Shown piece by piece: positions 54,995-64,000 of a stretch of DNA of 64,000 nt. The translations under genes and the position numbers were made by a program. The notes beneath the pieces were generated by a model, which searched no databases, was not told where the DNA came from, and worked only from the letters and a program-made list of their open reading frames with translations. This DNA is from Vandiemenella viatica (Eukaryota > Arthropoda > Insecta > Orthoptera > Morabidae): contig CM061919.1 of the NCBI GenBank assembly GCA_031002005.1, positions 223,136,739-223,200,738 of the forward strand, in the 5' to 3' direction. Within the stretch, counting starts at the first letter, position 1. Each line of letters starts with the position of its first letter.

Positions 54995-55095
54995 CTCTGA
55001 GTCACAGTTTAACGTGGAATCCGAGCCTCGGAACGTCTTTTCATATCTCATGTGATCAAACTGCGGTATTTGAACCAGGGATCGAAGCATGAAGT
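54995..55095 (-). mobile_element. SINE-2 fragment
   Basis: CAGTTTAACGTGGAATCCGA and the following GCCTCGGAACGTCTT match SINE-2 at 30507-30540; a B-box-like TTTGAACCAGGGATCG follows at about 55071. Confidence 0.65.
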
Positions 55096-55260
55096 TTTCA
55101 AAAAGAATCCTATTTGACAGGTTACACATGTGACGAGAAAATCACACTCTACTTGGAAGGTAAACAAAAATTAAAGAACACGAGAGCATATACTTGATTA
55201 TTAATATCTTTAGTTATGAATGATATACAAATGTGGATAAGAGTGCCAACGTCTGTCTAA

Positions 55261-55740
55261 AGGCGCATTCCCACGATCCCTTGTAAAGGCGCGTTTCCAC
55301 GGCGAGGACTAACCTGAGGCCCACGGTCGTCCCTACACTTCGGCTAATGAGGTCCCGTCCCGTCTCGCCTTCGTTACAAGGGATCATGGGAACGCGCCTT
55401 TACGTTGGCGAGAAGAGACGGAACCTCATTAGCCGAAGTGTAGGGACGACCGCGCGCCGCAGGTTAGTCCTAGCTTACCTGGCCGCCACCTCTCCACCAC
55501 GTTGCCTAGTGTCGTTTGGCACAGAGCACTTTACAGCAACAGAAGGGGTGCGCACAGCTGCTGCAAACTGATGGCAACAGCGCACCGCTACACACGCCTG
55601 TGATGTTTACCGACTCAGAGTGGGTAGCTGCGTCTCGTCTCCACTAGCAGAGGCGGCCCTGTTCCCATGGCGTGTGGTCGAGTATTCGTCCCGACCCGTC
55701 CCGTCTCGCCTTCGTTACAAGGGATCGTGGGAACGGGCCT
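55261..55740. mobile_element. TAA-flanked MITE with an internal long hairpin (480 bp)
   Basis: Ends AGGCGCATTCCCACGATCCC and GGGATCGTGGGAACGGGCCT are inverted repeats, flanked by TAA (55258-55260 and 55741-55743). Inside, 55303-55371 and 55408-55476 form a second inverted repeat of about 65 bp with a 23-bp perfect core (CCCTACACTTCGGCTAATGA and onward). The segment CGTCTCGCCTTCGTTACAAGGG also occurs twice (55361 and 55702). GC-rich. TAA duplication suggests PIF/Harbinger or a related group. Confidence 0.85.
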
Positions 55741-56033
55741 TAAGCTATATGTAGTTGGGTAGCTGTGTAGGCGAAAAGTGGGGCTAAGAAAAAAAACCTA
55801 AAAATTATAACCAGAACGACTGGCACGCTAGTTCCTAACTTCGTATCCGGACTCGTACTTGCCCTCCCCCCCCCCTTTTCCCCGCATCAAGCGAGCGGTG
55901 GTGCCGGGCGGCTGTTCGACAAGTAACGATAAACCTCCGGTTTACGAGAGAAGACCATTACATAAATTATTATGACCATATGGGGCTGAGAAATTCCTCG
56001 TAAATTCATGTTTATTGAATTGACTAGCTGTTA

Positions 56034-56790
56034 CCCTCGACTTTGTATCCGTGGACCCAGAATTGTATTGCTATAATTCAATATTGAAAGCTGTAAGTTA
56101 CGTAAATGTGTACCAAAAAACACGGAGTCGGAAAAATATGATGCGTGAGCCAAGACCATACCATTCCCACCTCTGAACCTGTCTCGTGAAGAGAACCAAT
56201 TAGCAATATATTTAAAAATAAAAACAATCTAAGGTGGATATGTTAACCGTGGAAGGCTACCTACCAAGGTTCCTTCCACAGAATTTTGTTTGTTGTTTAA
56301 AATTATGTCACTTTCTGGGGACATCTTATGTGAATTCCGTTTTCTACACAACGTTTATGGTTTTTCTGTACTTACCTAAGACGTATAACATTTGGGGTTT
56401 GGAAACCCTTGAGCTAGATACACATAACTGTCCATGAAAAAAATACGTCTTTTGTAAGTATACCCCTGTAACGTTCAGTGTCTGTCTCTGGGCATTATTG
56501 ATAGTCGTCGCAAAGGCTAATTTTAATAGGAACTGTAATCTTTTAAACTGGAACGGTTGGTCTGTTAGAATTATTGGGATTTCAGGAACCAACACATCAT
56601 CACCTACTGACATTCCAGCTATGATCACAGCTTTTATTACGTCGCGCCCGTGTTATCTGTAGGCATGTGCTGTTGCCTATTATATTGTCTCTGTACTGTT
56701 GCACAGTCGTGGTGTCTGTGCATGAAATTATGAACAGATCATACACAAACTGACTGTGGGAGAAACAAAGCCTAAGTGACCGATATAACA
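56034..56790 (-). mobile_element. Helitron 3' part with Pif1-like helicase remnant
   Basis: The minus-strand element ends in ACAAAGTCGAGGGTAACAGCTAG at 56034, the Helitron CTAG terminus with its upstream near-palindrome. Upstream on that strand is the end of a helicase gene. The 5' half is missing; conserved sequence against the copy at 41340-41460 reaches about 56800. Confidence 0.8.
56344..56700 (-). pseudogene. Helitron Rep/helicase, C-terminal fragment
   Basis: Minus-strand translation: NSTCLQITRARR (expected NGTRLxVxxLxR) near 56655-56690, a frameshift, then IIAGMSVGDDVLVPEIPIIL, FQFKRLQFLLKLAFATTINN, AQRQTLNVTGVYL and HGQLCVSSSRVSKPQMLYVLG. This is the last part of the Pif1-type helicase of Helitrons, including the GQ(T/S)L and HGQLYVA(C/L)SR motifs that form helicase motifs V-VI. 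It would unwind DNA during rolling-circle transposition. Several key residues are altered (AQRQ for AQGQ, SSSR for ACSR) and the frame is broken, so it is dead. Confidence 0.85.
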
Positions 56791-56799
56791 TTACGAGCT

Positions 56800-57527
56800 A
56801 TCCGTCATCAAGATCGGATAAACTGTTTATTCGTGAAAACGTAACAAACACAGATACAGCGTTACTTTCGCATTCAATAGATTTATGTTCAGTGGGATTG
56901 GTATGTGGGAAACACAGTTGTTAAGTTTATACTACTGGACTGGAAATGTAATAAGACACTCAGTGACTGATGTTCACTAAATTTATACGCAAGTTGCATG
57001 CACAGTAAAAGGTATGAATGGCAGGAACGATTCCAATACATGCAAGAAACGTGGTCAACCCCTGAGTGTACATATCTCGTACATTTAAATGCGTGTTACG
57101 GGGAGAAACATTGTTGATATCGCGGGCTAAAAGGGAAATTAGCACGCTTCGTAGCTTAGTGACCTCCTCAACTCCGGCTATAAGTATACCTTGTGTACCA
57201 GGTAACTAACGTGGAAGCGTGAAGGTGACTTCACCCAATAACTGGTATAATTTCACGCCACACGAAAATACCTCACTTAGGTGGCAATCTGATATGATTG
57301 GCTGACAGTATAATGAGTATATTTGTCCACACGTCTCAAGGACAATCTGATTTTTCCCGTGAAGTCTCGAGAAAATAAGAAGTCACTTAATTGCCATGCC
57401 TCGAAGGAAGATATTCCTGACTAGGCAACAACTGGATTATGGTTCCACAGCAAACTTCTTTCCAAACCTGAAACAGCCAACATATTCAAATCCAAATGAG
57501 AAGCGAAAATAACGGGTTGTGTGTTTT
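56800..57527. other. Unassigned sequence
   Basis: No gene recognised. Confidence 0.35.
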
Positions 57528-57764
57528 TCTTTTTTATGGCTTTACGTCTCGTCATCGTCAAAGTCTTTACAAGCGAGAAATGACTAGGGGCAACGAACTG
57601 GTAGGAATTTGGCCATGATATTTTTGAAGATACCATTCTGGCATTCGTGTGCAGTGATTTCGGGAAATTTTGGAAAAAAATCTGGAGGGCCGGACAGGTA
57701 TTTGAACCTGCGCCCTCCCAAACGAGAGGCCATAGCGTTGCCGTTCACCCACCAGGCTCGGTAC
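57528..57764 (-). mobile_element. SINE-1, full length but old, tail type b
   Basis: T-rich start, GGCTTTACGTCTCGTCATCG, body, B-box GGTTCAAATACC, and head ACCGAGCCTGGTGGGTGAACGG on the minus strand; many substitutions. Confidence 0.87.
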
Positions 57765-58435
57765 GAGAAGTAATCTTTGCTGTCAATGACAGCTGCATTG
57801 TCCGACTTCTTGGCTAGCTAATACATCTGATGGGTAAATCGTAACGAAATATATGTTTTTGCTCAAGCATGGAATACCACCACACAAACGACCCTTAGAT
57901 GAAGTTGTTCAAATGTGATGACGAATTGAAACATTCAATTCAGTCAATTTTTTTTATTACTTTTTTAATTTTTTTAATTATTATTATTGTTATTATTTTG
58001 TAATCATAAATATCACTGTGTAACTTCTAAAAACAATAAAGTATTTTCCTTGTTTGATGAGAAATATTACGATGAACAACATGCAATAAATTGAACCCAA
58101 TAAATTTCACTTTAGTTATAAAACAATTAATGATAAATTGGTATCCCAATGTAATAGTATTCAGTACCAAATAAAATACGCAAGTGAATTGGTTTACATA
58201 CGGCAGTAACTGACAGTACCGAAGTAACAGTTCTAGTATGATGATACATTCATCTACGTAATTCGAATGCAGATAGGATGCCGAAGAAAATCTTAGAATG
58301 GGATCCAGTAAATAAAAGATCAAAGAGGAAATGCTGAAGACCCAAAATTACTCCCTTCGTTGGCAAGCAGTACCAGGAAAATTTGTAATAATCGCAATGC
58401 CAATATCAGAAAAACTCGGTACCATCTCAATAATC
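57765..58435. other. Unassigned AT-rich sequence
   Basis: Includes a T/ATT-rich stretch at 57948-58000. No gene recognised. Confidence 0.4.
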
Positions 58436-58443
58436 CCCTAGAC

Positions 58444-58755
58444 CAATGGTTCCAAAATAGTTTTTCCCGAGTACCACTTCAAGAAAGAGTTGAAACTCGC
58501 GTACCCCCTCATAGCTACATTTGCCTCTGCGTTCATTCCAGTCTAGTGCTTCGCACAGCCACAGCATTACAGAAATGTAATTCACACACACACCGTTTGA
58601 CTGTCTTAAAATATATTTTGGCGGTAGTAATGTTTGCGTGTTTTTTTTTTTCAACTGTCTTAATGAATACCTCAGTCAAGAGAGAACCTCGCGTACCCCC
58701 GGGAGAAACCTCACGTACCCCTGGAGGTACGCGTACCACTAATTGGGAACCACTG
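58444..58755. mobile_element. hAT-type MITE 4 (312 bp), perfect 8-bp target duplication
   Basis: Ends CAATGGTTCCAAAATAGT and ACTAATTGGGAACCACTG are inverted repeats; CCCTAGAC flanks at 58436-58443 and 58756-58763. Subterminal repeats GCGTACCCC occur on both sides. A 133-codon ORF across it is spurious. Confidence 0.92.
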
Positions 58756-58763
58756 CCCTAGAC

Positions 58764-59765
58764 GAATGGAGAGGACTGCATAAAGAGCTATGAACAAGGC
58801 CAGTATACCCCAGATTGGGTTCGAATACTCCTTTCTCGACTAACTGTTTCTTTCTACAAAAACTGTGGAAGCAAGGATATTTTTAATAGCTCACTTTAAA
58901 AGAAGAATTTCCAGAATTTAAAAAAAAGAGAAGTTCAGATTTTGTTCTGCGATTCTTTTCCAGGCCAACAAGTTTTTGTAACAATAAGAGTTGCATTAAA
59001 TTGCATTTGCGTGTGAAAAAAACTTGAATAATTAGATGCGCTTCAAGAATACAGGTTTCAGAGAATGCAAAATTACAAGAGGAAAACCAGTATCCAGTCT
59101 GACAACTTATTCAGTTTTACAACTAACTTTTTTTTAAAAAAAAGAAATAAATAAATAAAGTCGTAGCAAGTGTACGAAGCCATAACTTTGGTTTCAGATT
59201 TGGTGTGCAACTTTTTAATGTTATTCACATCCATCGGATGGTTGCAAAAACTTCGGGCTAATTCTCAAAAATCTCGTACAACAATAGTTAAAACAGATGC
59301 AGATTGACTAATTCATGAAACTTTTTTGGTGTTTCGTATGACCTGGCTTCCAATGTTATTTGAGCCACTGGGTTGACAAACACACATGTTAAAATTTTGA
59401 ATAACAGCAGCGAAATCTCTGGATAGAAACTTTGAGCAGAATTATTCACTCTCTTATTCCGAGAAGAAAGATTGCGAAATATCTAAAATACACTGTTTCA
59501 AACCAGTTTAAACCTGGGCAGTTTCAAAACCAGGATGTCCAACGTAGCTTCGGTTCTCAGAGTTTTAAGTTTGTCGAATGAATATCATCAGGAATTGGAA
59601 CGAAACTGGGCGATGAGTGAATAAGGAACAATCAGAGCATTGAACTTAGGCGATCTTTAAAAAAAAAAATAACGAGCAAAATCCGTTATTGCAATGTCCG
59701 TTATTGCAGTGGAACCATTTAATTAACGCCTCTGGGATGCAGTGACTGCTTCATGTTACGATTTT
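58764..59765. other. Unassigned AT-rich sequence
   Basis: No gene recognised. CCGTTATTGCAATG is repeated at 59683-59710. Confidence 0.4.
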
Positions 59766-59963
59766 TTACCTTTACTTTGGTTTTGGCTGACATGGAGGTT
59801 ATTAGAAGCTGAAAAAAAGTAGGGTCAAGGAACATGAAGGAAATGGGCCTTAGTCTTTTGAACGAACTATTCCGGCATCCGCCTGAAATGATTCAGGAAA
59901 CCATGGAAAACCGAAATCTGGATGGTCGGACGAGTGTTTGAACCAGCGTCCTCTTGAATGCCA
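59766..59963 (-). mobile_element. SINE-1 copy, head-truncated, tail type b
   Basis: Reads on the minus strand from a B-box-like GGTTCAAACACTCG through the body to TAACCTCCATGTCAGCC. It abuts the next SINE head to head. Confidence 0.82.
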
Positions 59964-59966
59964 GGC

Positions 59967-60212
59967 ACCAAGCGTGCTGCGTGATACCCTGCATTCTGGA
60001 GGACACGGGTTCGAATCCCCGTCCGGGCATCCAGATTTCGGTTCTCAATGGATTCCCCAAATCATTTCAGGCGAATGCCCGGAAGCTCGCTTCAAAAGGC
60101 CCTGGCAGAATTCCTTCCCGTTCCTTGCCCACACCCTTTCCCGTCTCTAATTAACTTCGAGGTCAATGAAGCGCAGAGCCATAAGAAAATAATAATAATA
60201 ATAAAAATTGCT
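59967..60212 (+). mobile_element. SINE-1 copy, tail type b, (AAT)n tail
   Basis: Head ACCAAGCGTGCTGCGTGATA with a short deletion, B-box GGTTCGAATCC, body, end GAGGTCAATGAAGCGCAGAGC, then AATAATAAT. Confidence 0.88.
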
Positions 60213-60627
60213 GGCCAGAGCCCTACCGATCTCACACCGCCATAGGACACTTGCATTTTCATTAAGTGTTGTGCTATCTGTACTGTGCGGAATCTAAATG
60301 CATACTCTCATAAACAAATAAAAATCGTGTACAATTGTCATTCTAGCAGTGTAGTTGAACTAAGTTTAAAAATTTTCTTTATGAGTTACCCCACAAGCCC
60401 TGTTGTCGCAGCTTACGACAGTAACAGTTCAAAATTAGTTCTTTCTTGATTGTGGTAATAAAAGCAATTTATGCTTGTTTCCATTTATTTTCTTTCTAAC
60501 AAGACTACACAAGCAGACATACTCGGTGGCAAATTCTTCTGTTCTTCTCTTCTTCTTGGGTGGTTATAGCCTGTTTCTGTTTTGCCTTTCTTTTATTCTT
60601 AAAAGGTAGAAAGCATAGAGCCAGGAT
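60213..60627. other. Unassigned AT-rich sequence
   Basis: No gene recognised. Confidence 0.4.
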
Positions 60628-60639
60628 ATGAAAAAAAAA

Positions 60640-61115
60640 AAAGTGGAAGTGAAAATGAGAGTGCCAGTGGGTAGCATATTGGAACCAATGCTATTCGTCA
60701 TTCTAATGAATGATTATGTTGATGGTTTACTGTCAGAAGTTAGGTTTTGTGTAGATGACGTAATGCTATATAATAGGATTGAAACGGTAGAATACTATAA
60801 GCAACTGCAAGATGTCTGGACAGAATATCTAGGTGGGTAGGTCAAAATGGGATGAAGATAAATACAAAGTCAGTTTATTAGGTACATAGATAAAAAAAAC
60901 TAAAGGTTGATTATGATTATAAGGTGGGGACGAATTGCTTGTTGAAGACTTGAAATGTAAATACCTGGGCATAAAATTTAATACCAAATCCAACTGGGCA
61001 GGACACATTTAGTAGGAATTGGTTTCAAAATCCTTCTCTTGTTGAAGAGGGTGATGTAGGGAAATTGCTACCGGAGTGTCCGATTCGTCGCAAATAAATT
61101 AAATTAAATTAACAC
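60640..61115 (+). mobile_element. LINE-A copy 5: reverse transcriptase fragment with internal deletion and 3' tail
   Basis: Open from 60628 to 60840: VPVGSILEPMLFVILMNDYV, then VRFCVDDVMLYNRIETVEYY (catalytic DD block, FADD changed to CVDD) and KQLQDVW. It continues through YDYKVG(D)ELLVEDLKCKYLGIKFNTK near 60915-60985, HI at 61000, and then jumps to the 3' UTR (AGGGAAATTGCTACCGGAGTG) and an AAATTAAATTAAATT tail. The C-terminal region is deleted. Confidence 0.85.
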
Positions 61116-62008
61116 TCCTTCAATCGTTTTGACGCCTTTCCCGTTCTCTGAACTAAATAAATAAAAGATTTATTTGTAGTTCTTCATTTATAACTAACTG
61201 CATTGTCAAAGTTATATTTGTTCTAGAATACCAATAAAATTTAAGATATTAATACCGACTAAAATGATGTTGTTATTCTATTAAATAGTTTCCACTATGA
61301 ACTTAACCAAAGATTAGTTACACAAAATAAATCATACCGGCTACTCGTTGTTGTAAAAATCCTTTTTTTCCCTATTTATTTATTTTGTAGTTAAATATTT
61401 TGTTTTACGAGAATTGAAATACTGGTTCTACACGTCGGCCAGCTTTCAGCAGGAATGTGAACTTTGTTGTTCGGCCTGTGGTAAACTGCCTTACTGGGGA
61501 CAGCTAAAATCCGGGTTTTAAAGTGGTTGTTACTCCACTCTTGCTCAGCTTTGTTCGGTACGTATTCGGACAGAATTCTTTATTGTATGTATTATTTATG
61601 TGTTACTGTATCTTCACTATAAATGTTTAATGCACCTGAATGTAATATGGTCGTAATGCCCCACTTGTCACTCTGTTGCAATGTTTTTTTTATTTTATTT
61701 TTTAAAAAAGGTAAATTAAATTGCATACTAATTTTGTCATACATGCACCACAACTATAATTTTACTTGATATCGTATTGATTCTTAACACAAAAATAAAA
61801 GAAACAAAAGACAATAACTCTCCATAAAATTCTAAAAAAAGGAGGATTATGTAACCAATAACAAGGTACTATTTCTAAGATAAGAGTAAGTATTGATGTG
61901 CTTTATTGCTACGAGAAGACTGCGCCACTTCCCCAATGCAAGATGGATAAATCTTGAGTCAGAACGTTTGACTAGGAGATTATAATGCAAAGATACTATT
62001 ACCGCAAT
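61116..62008. other. Unassigned AT-rich sequence
   Basis: No gene recognised. Confidence 0.4.
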
Positions 62009-62011
62009 TTT

Positions 62012-62341
62012 GGGAGCGTGCATAAACCTCATAGCTCCATTTTGGCCTCCTGTGAACCCCCCCCCCTCCCCCACGTAGCTTTTTTTCCCTTTTGAATCCA
62101 GAATACATTTTGTACTGTTTTCTCTTGTCAGACTATTGTAAATTACATACGGAGATAATTAAATGACGGAAATAAATATTCACATGCTGTTGTGAGTTCT
62201 GTTCCTCATTTTAACTGTAAAAAATGTTATGAAAGGAAAGCTACGTGTCCTGGCTTGGAACCACCTCCTCCCCCCACGTAGCCTTCCAGCCAACCCCTCC
62301 CCCCCCCCCTGGACCGAGCCACGTAGTTTGTGCACGCTCCC
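62012..62341. mobile_element. TAA-type MITE, copy 3 (330 bp), TTT target duplication
   Basis: Ends GGGAGCGTGCATAAACC and GTAGTTTGTGCACGCTCCC are inverted repeats; flanks TTT (62009-62011 and 62342-62344). Interior as in the copies at 25218 and 25708. Confidence 0.87.
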
Positions 62342-62674
62342 TTTGCCGTGGAATACGGTATCCAAGGCAAACCTCCAAGCCAAAATGTGCAATATGCATA
62401 TTACGCATTCTCATTTTTGTGGTGTTAGTAAAATCAAAGAACGCTACTACTCAAAAACAGTTTTTTGAGAGAATACTACGAAGTGTTATAGACTACAGGA
62501 AAATCATAAGGCACTATGAGATAGCCATCGGCCAACGGATTTACGAGTAGATAATCAACACTGCAACAAAAACACACACACAGATTACGAAAAATTTTAA
62601 ATTGAAGACAATTGGAGACACTCATTTCCTTCCGCTTACTCACTTCACCTTTAATGACTTAACTACACAGACAG

Positions 62675-62883
62675 AACGTTAAATGAAGGTGAGCGGTAAC
62701 AATCAATTTCGGAGGACGCAGGTTCGAATCCCGTCCGGCTATTCAGTTTTCGGGTTTCCATGATTTCCTGAAACAGTTCCGTACCTTCAAAAGGCTGCGG
62801 CAGAATTCCTTTCCTTTGTTTGCTCCCATCCTCTCTTCGAACATAGACGAGCCGTAAAACCCGAAGCGAAAAAAGAAAAGAGA
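62675..62883 (+). mobile_element. SINE-1 copy, diverged
   Basis: GGTGAGCGGTAACAATC head remnant, B-box GGTTCGAATCC, body with deletions, end GACGAGCCGTAAAACCCGAAG and A-rich tail. Confidence 0.82.
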
Positions 62884-63008
62884 CTGCAGCCTGTTCCAGC
62901 CTGTTCCATAATGTAAGGTGACTAACAATATGTAGCTATATGGCTAAAAACTTTTTTTTTATATACATTTAGAGTTTATCATTAGCAGTTGAAGAGGACT
63001 GGAGGCAA

Positions 63009-63236
63009 GAATTTTTTTTCTTACGGCTTTACGTCTCATCGATATCGATCACATCAGAGGCAAAAAATGTTTGGGGGCAAGTAAGGGGAAAGAATTAAGC
63101 CATGGAATTTTGAAGGAACCATCCGGGCATTCGCCTGGAGTGAAAACCGAAATCTGGATGGCTGGACTGGGATTTTAAGCCGCACCCTCCCGAATGCAAC
63201 GTCAGAGCGTCACCACTCATTCCATCATGCTCGGTG
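63009..63236 (-). mobile_element. SINE-1 copy, tail type b, first of a tandem pair
   Basis: T-run, TTACGGCTTTACGTCTCATC, body and head CACCGAGCATGATGGAATGA (minus strand). The B-box is degraded. Confidence 0.85.
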
Positions 63237-63420
63237 AAATGGAATGAACGCCAAGGAATTCGGCTATGGCAATTTGAAGGAATCTGGAGTTATTTCGCGG
63301 AACTACGGAAAACCGAAATCTGAAAGGTCTGAGATATGAAGCCGCGTTCTTCCGAATAAATGATGCGAGCACCACCGTTCACCATTCGGGCTCAATACGG
63401 TTCACCCACCAAGCTCTGTG
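63237..63420 (-). mobile_element. SINE-1 copies, partial: second member plus a head fragment
   Basis: A 3'-truncated copy lies at 63250-63396 (GCCAAGGAATTCGGCTATGG to CACCGTTCACCATTCGGGCT). A separate head fragment GTTCACCCACCAAGCTCTG follows at 63398-63418. Three SINE heads thus lie in a row in one orientation. Confidence 0.7.
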
Positions 63421-64000
63421 GGTTAGAACTATCGGTGCTTGTTCGACTGAAGCATCCAACAGCGCCGTATAGACGGTTGTGATTAAGGTTTCTAGTCCAC
63501 GTGACATAAGTTATACAGGTTGAAAATAACAACCATTTTATACTAACCTTTAAATTAACGAAATATCAGCATTTTTTTTTTAGACATTTTAATAGAAGTC
63601 CTATGTAAGAATGAGGAATAACAGCCATGTAGCGAAGATCTAGGACGCGGAAACTAATCGTAGGCCATTTTAAAATCTGTTCTTTTACGCGTGAAATGAT
63701 AAGGCTAGTCAAAACAAGAATGATCGATCTTCTAAACTTACTTGAAGCATAGTTACAATGATTTCCCTTCTGAAATCATTTGAATGAATTTCTGTAGACA
63801 ATAGGAGAAGAATAAATCTTAGGAAACCTCCCACGAGAATCTTTGAGATTTAATTTATAATTTGAATTTAGCGTTTGATAAGAGATACAAATGACTAGAT
63901 TTATGTCATCAGTATATAAATTTTCGTATCACCGTGGATTCATTAATAAGCTGAACAGAATCTTCCGCCCAATCAACAGGCGAACTAACGAGTATGTTAC
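63421..64000. other. Unassigned AT-rich sequence
   Basis: No gene recognised up to the window end. Confidence 0.4.

Noticed and set aside
56234..56437. 67-codon plus ORF, similar to one at 41053-41316
   Set aside because: Similarity is real but reflects the shared Helitron 3' region on the minus strand.
58360..58761. 133-codon plus ORF
   Set aside because: It spans the hAT MITE with its repeats and has no coding signature.

Overview
This is a window from a large, repeat-rich animal genome, almost certainly an arthropod and most likely an insect (an orthopteroid or cockroach/termite-like insect is my guess, not something the sequence proves). The evidence is eukaryotic: tRNA-headed SINEs with A/B boxes and A-rich tails, non-LTR retrotransposons, a gypsy-like LTR element, a mariner with DD34D motifs, pogo-, hAT- and PIF/Harbinger-type DNA transposons, and Helitron 3' ends. 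No bacterial gene, operon, rRNA, functional tRNA gene or CRISPR array is visible. About half of the window can be assigned to repeats; the rest is AT-rich sequence in which I see no gene.

Layout. 0-5 kb: GC-rich tandem repeat, a LINE ('LINE-A') whose 3' tail was entered by a pogo-like DNA transposon, which was itself entered by a small palindromic insertion. 5.6-10.7 kb: a young, complete LTR retrotransposon with 674-bp LTRs that differ by only two 1-bp indels. It encodes Gag and a second ORF joined by a textbook -1 frameshift site, and it has no recognisable polymerase. 11-16 kb: a Harbinger transposase fragment, a hAT-type MITE, a decayed mariner and a second Harbinger fragment. 16-24 kb: SINEs, a hAT MITE and LINE pieces. 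25-27.5 kb: two copies of a TAA-flanked MITE and a diverged repeat also found at 11.5 kb. 28-31.5 kb: a Helitron-like element made mostly of ~175-bp tandem units, split by a LINE/SINE block. 36-46 kb: LINE-A, a hAT transposase N-terminal fragment, a 264-bp palindromic insertion, and a three-layer nest (Helitron containing LINE containing SINE). 46-64 kb: SINEs, tandem arrays, an LTR/promoter-like block, a long-hairpin MITE, a Helitron helicase remnant, and further MITEs and SINEs.

Host genes. Only two short segments look like possible host exons. One is a 128-bp minus-strand exon at 41996-42123, with good acceptor and donor sites, encoding the start of a protein that resembles the N-terminus of ABCG half-transporters. 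The other is a weaker plus-strand candidate at 24693-24826. The window may therefore lie largely inside long introns or between genes.

Most notable observations: (1) two unrelated-looking palindromic insertions (109 and 264 bp) share one architecture: a near-perfect inverted repeat starting at the left target duplication, a short right-hand tail with similar sequence in both, and 13-14-bp target duplications, which suggests reverse transcription with snap-back template switching; (2) the LTR element keeps an in-frame T_TTA_AAC slippery heptamer immediately before the gag stop, followed by a possible pseudoknot, although the downstream ORF has no visible protease or reverse transcriptase; (3) nested insertions with intact target duplications give a relative age order for the TE families.
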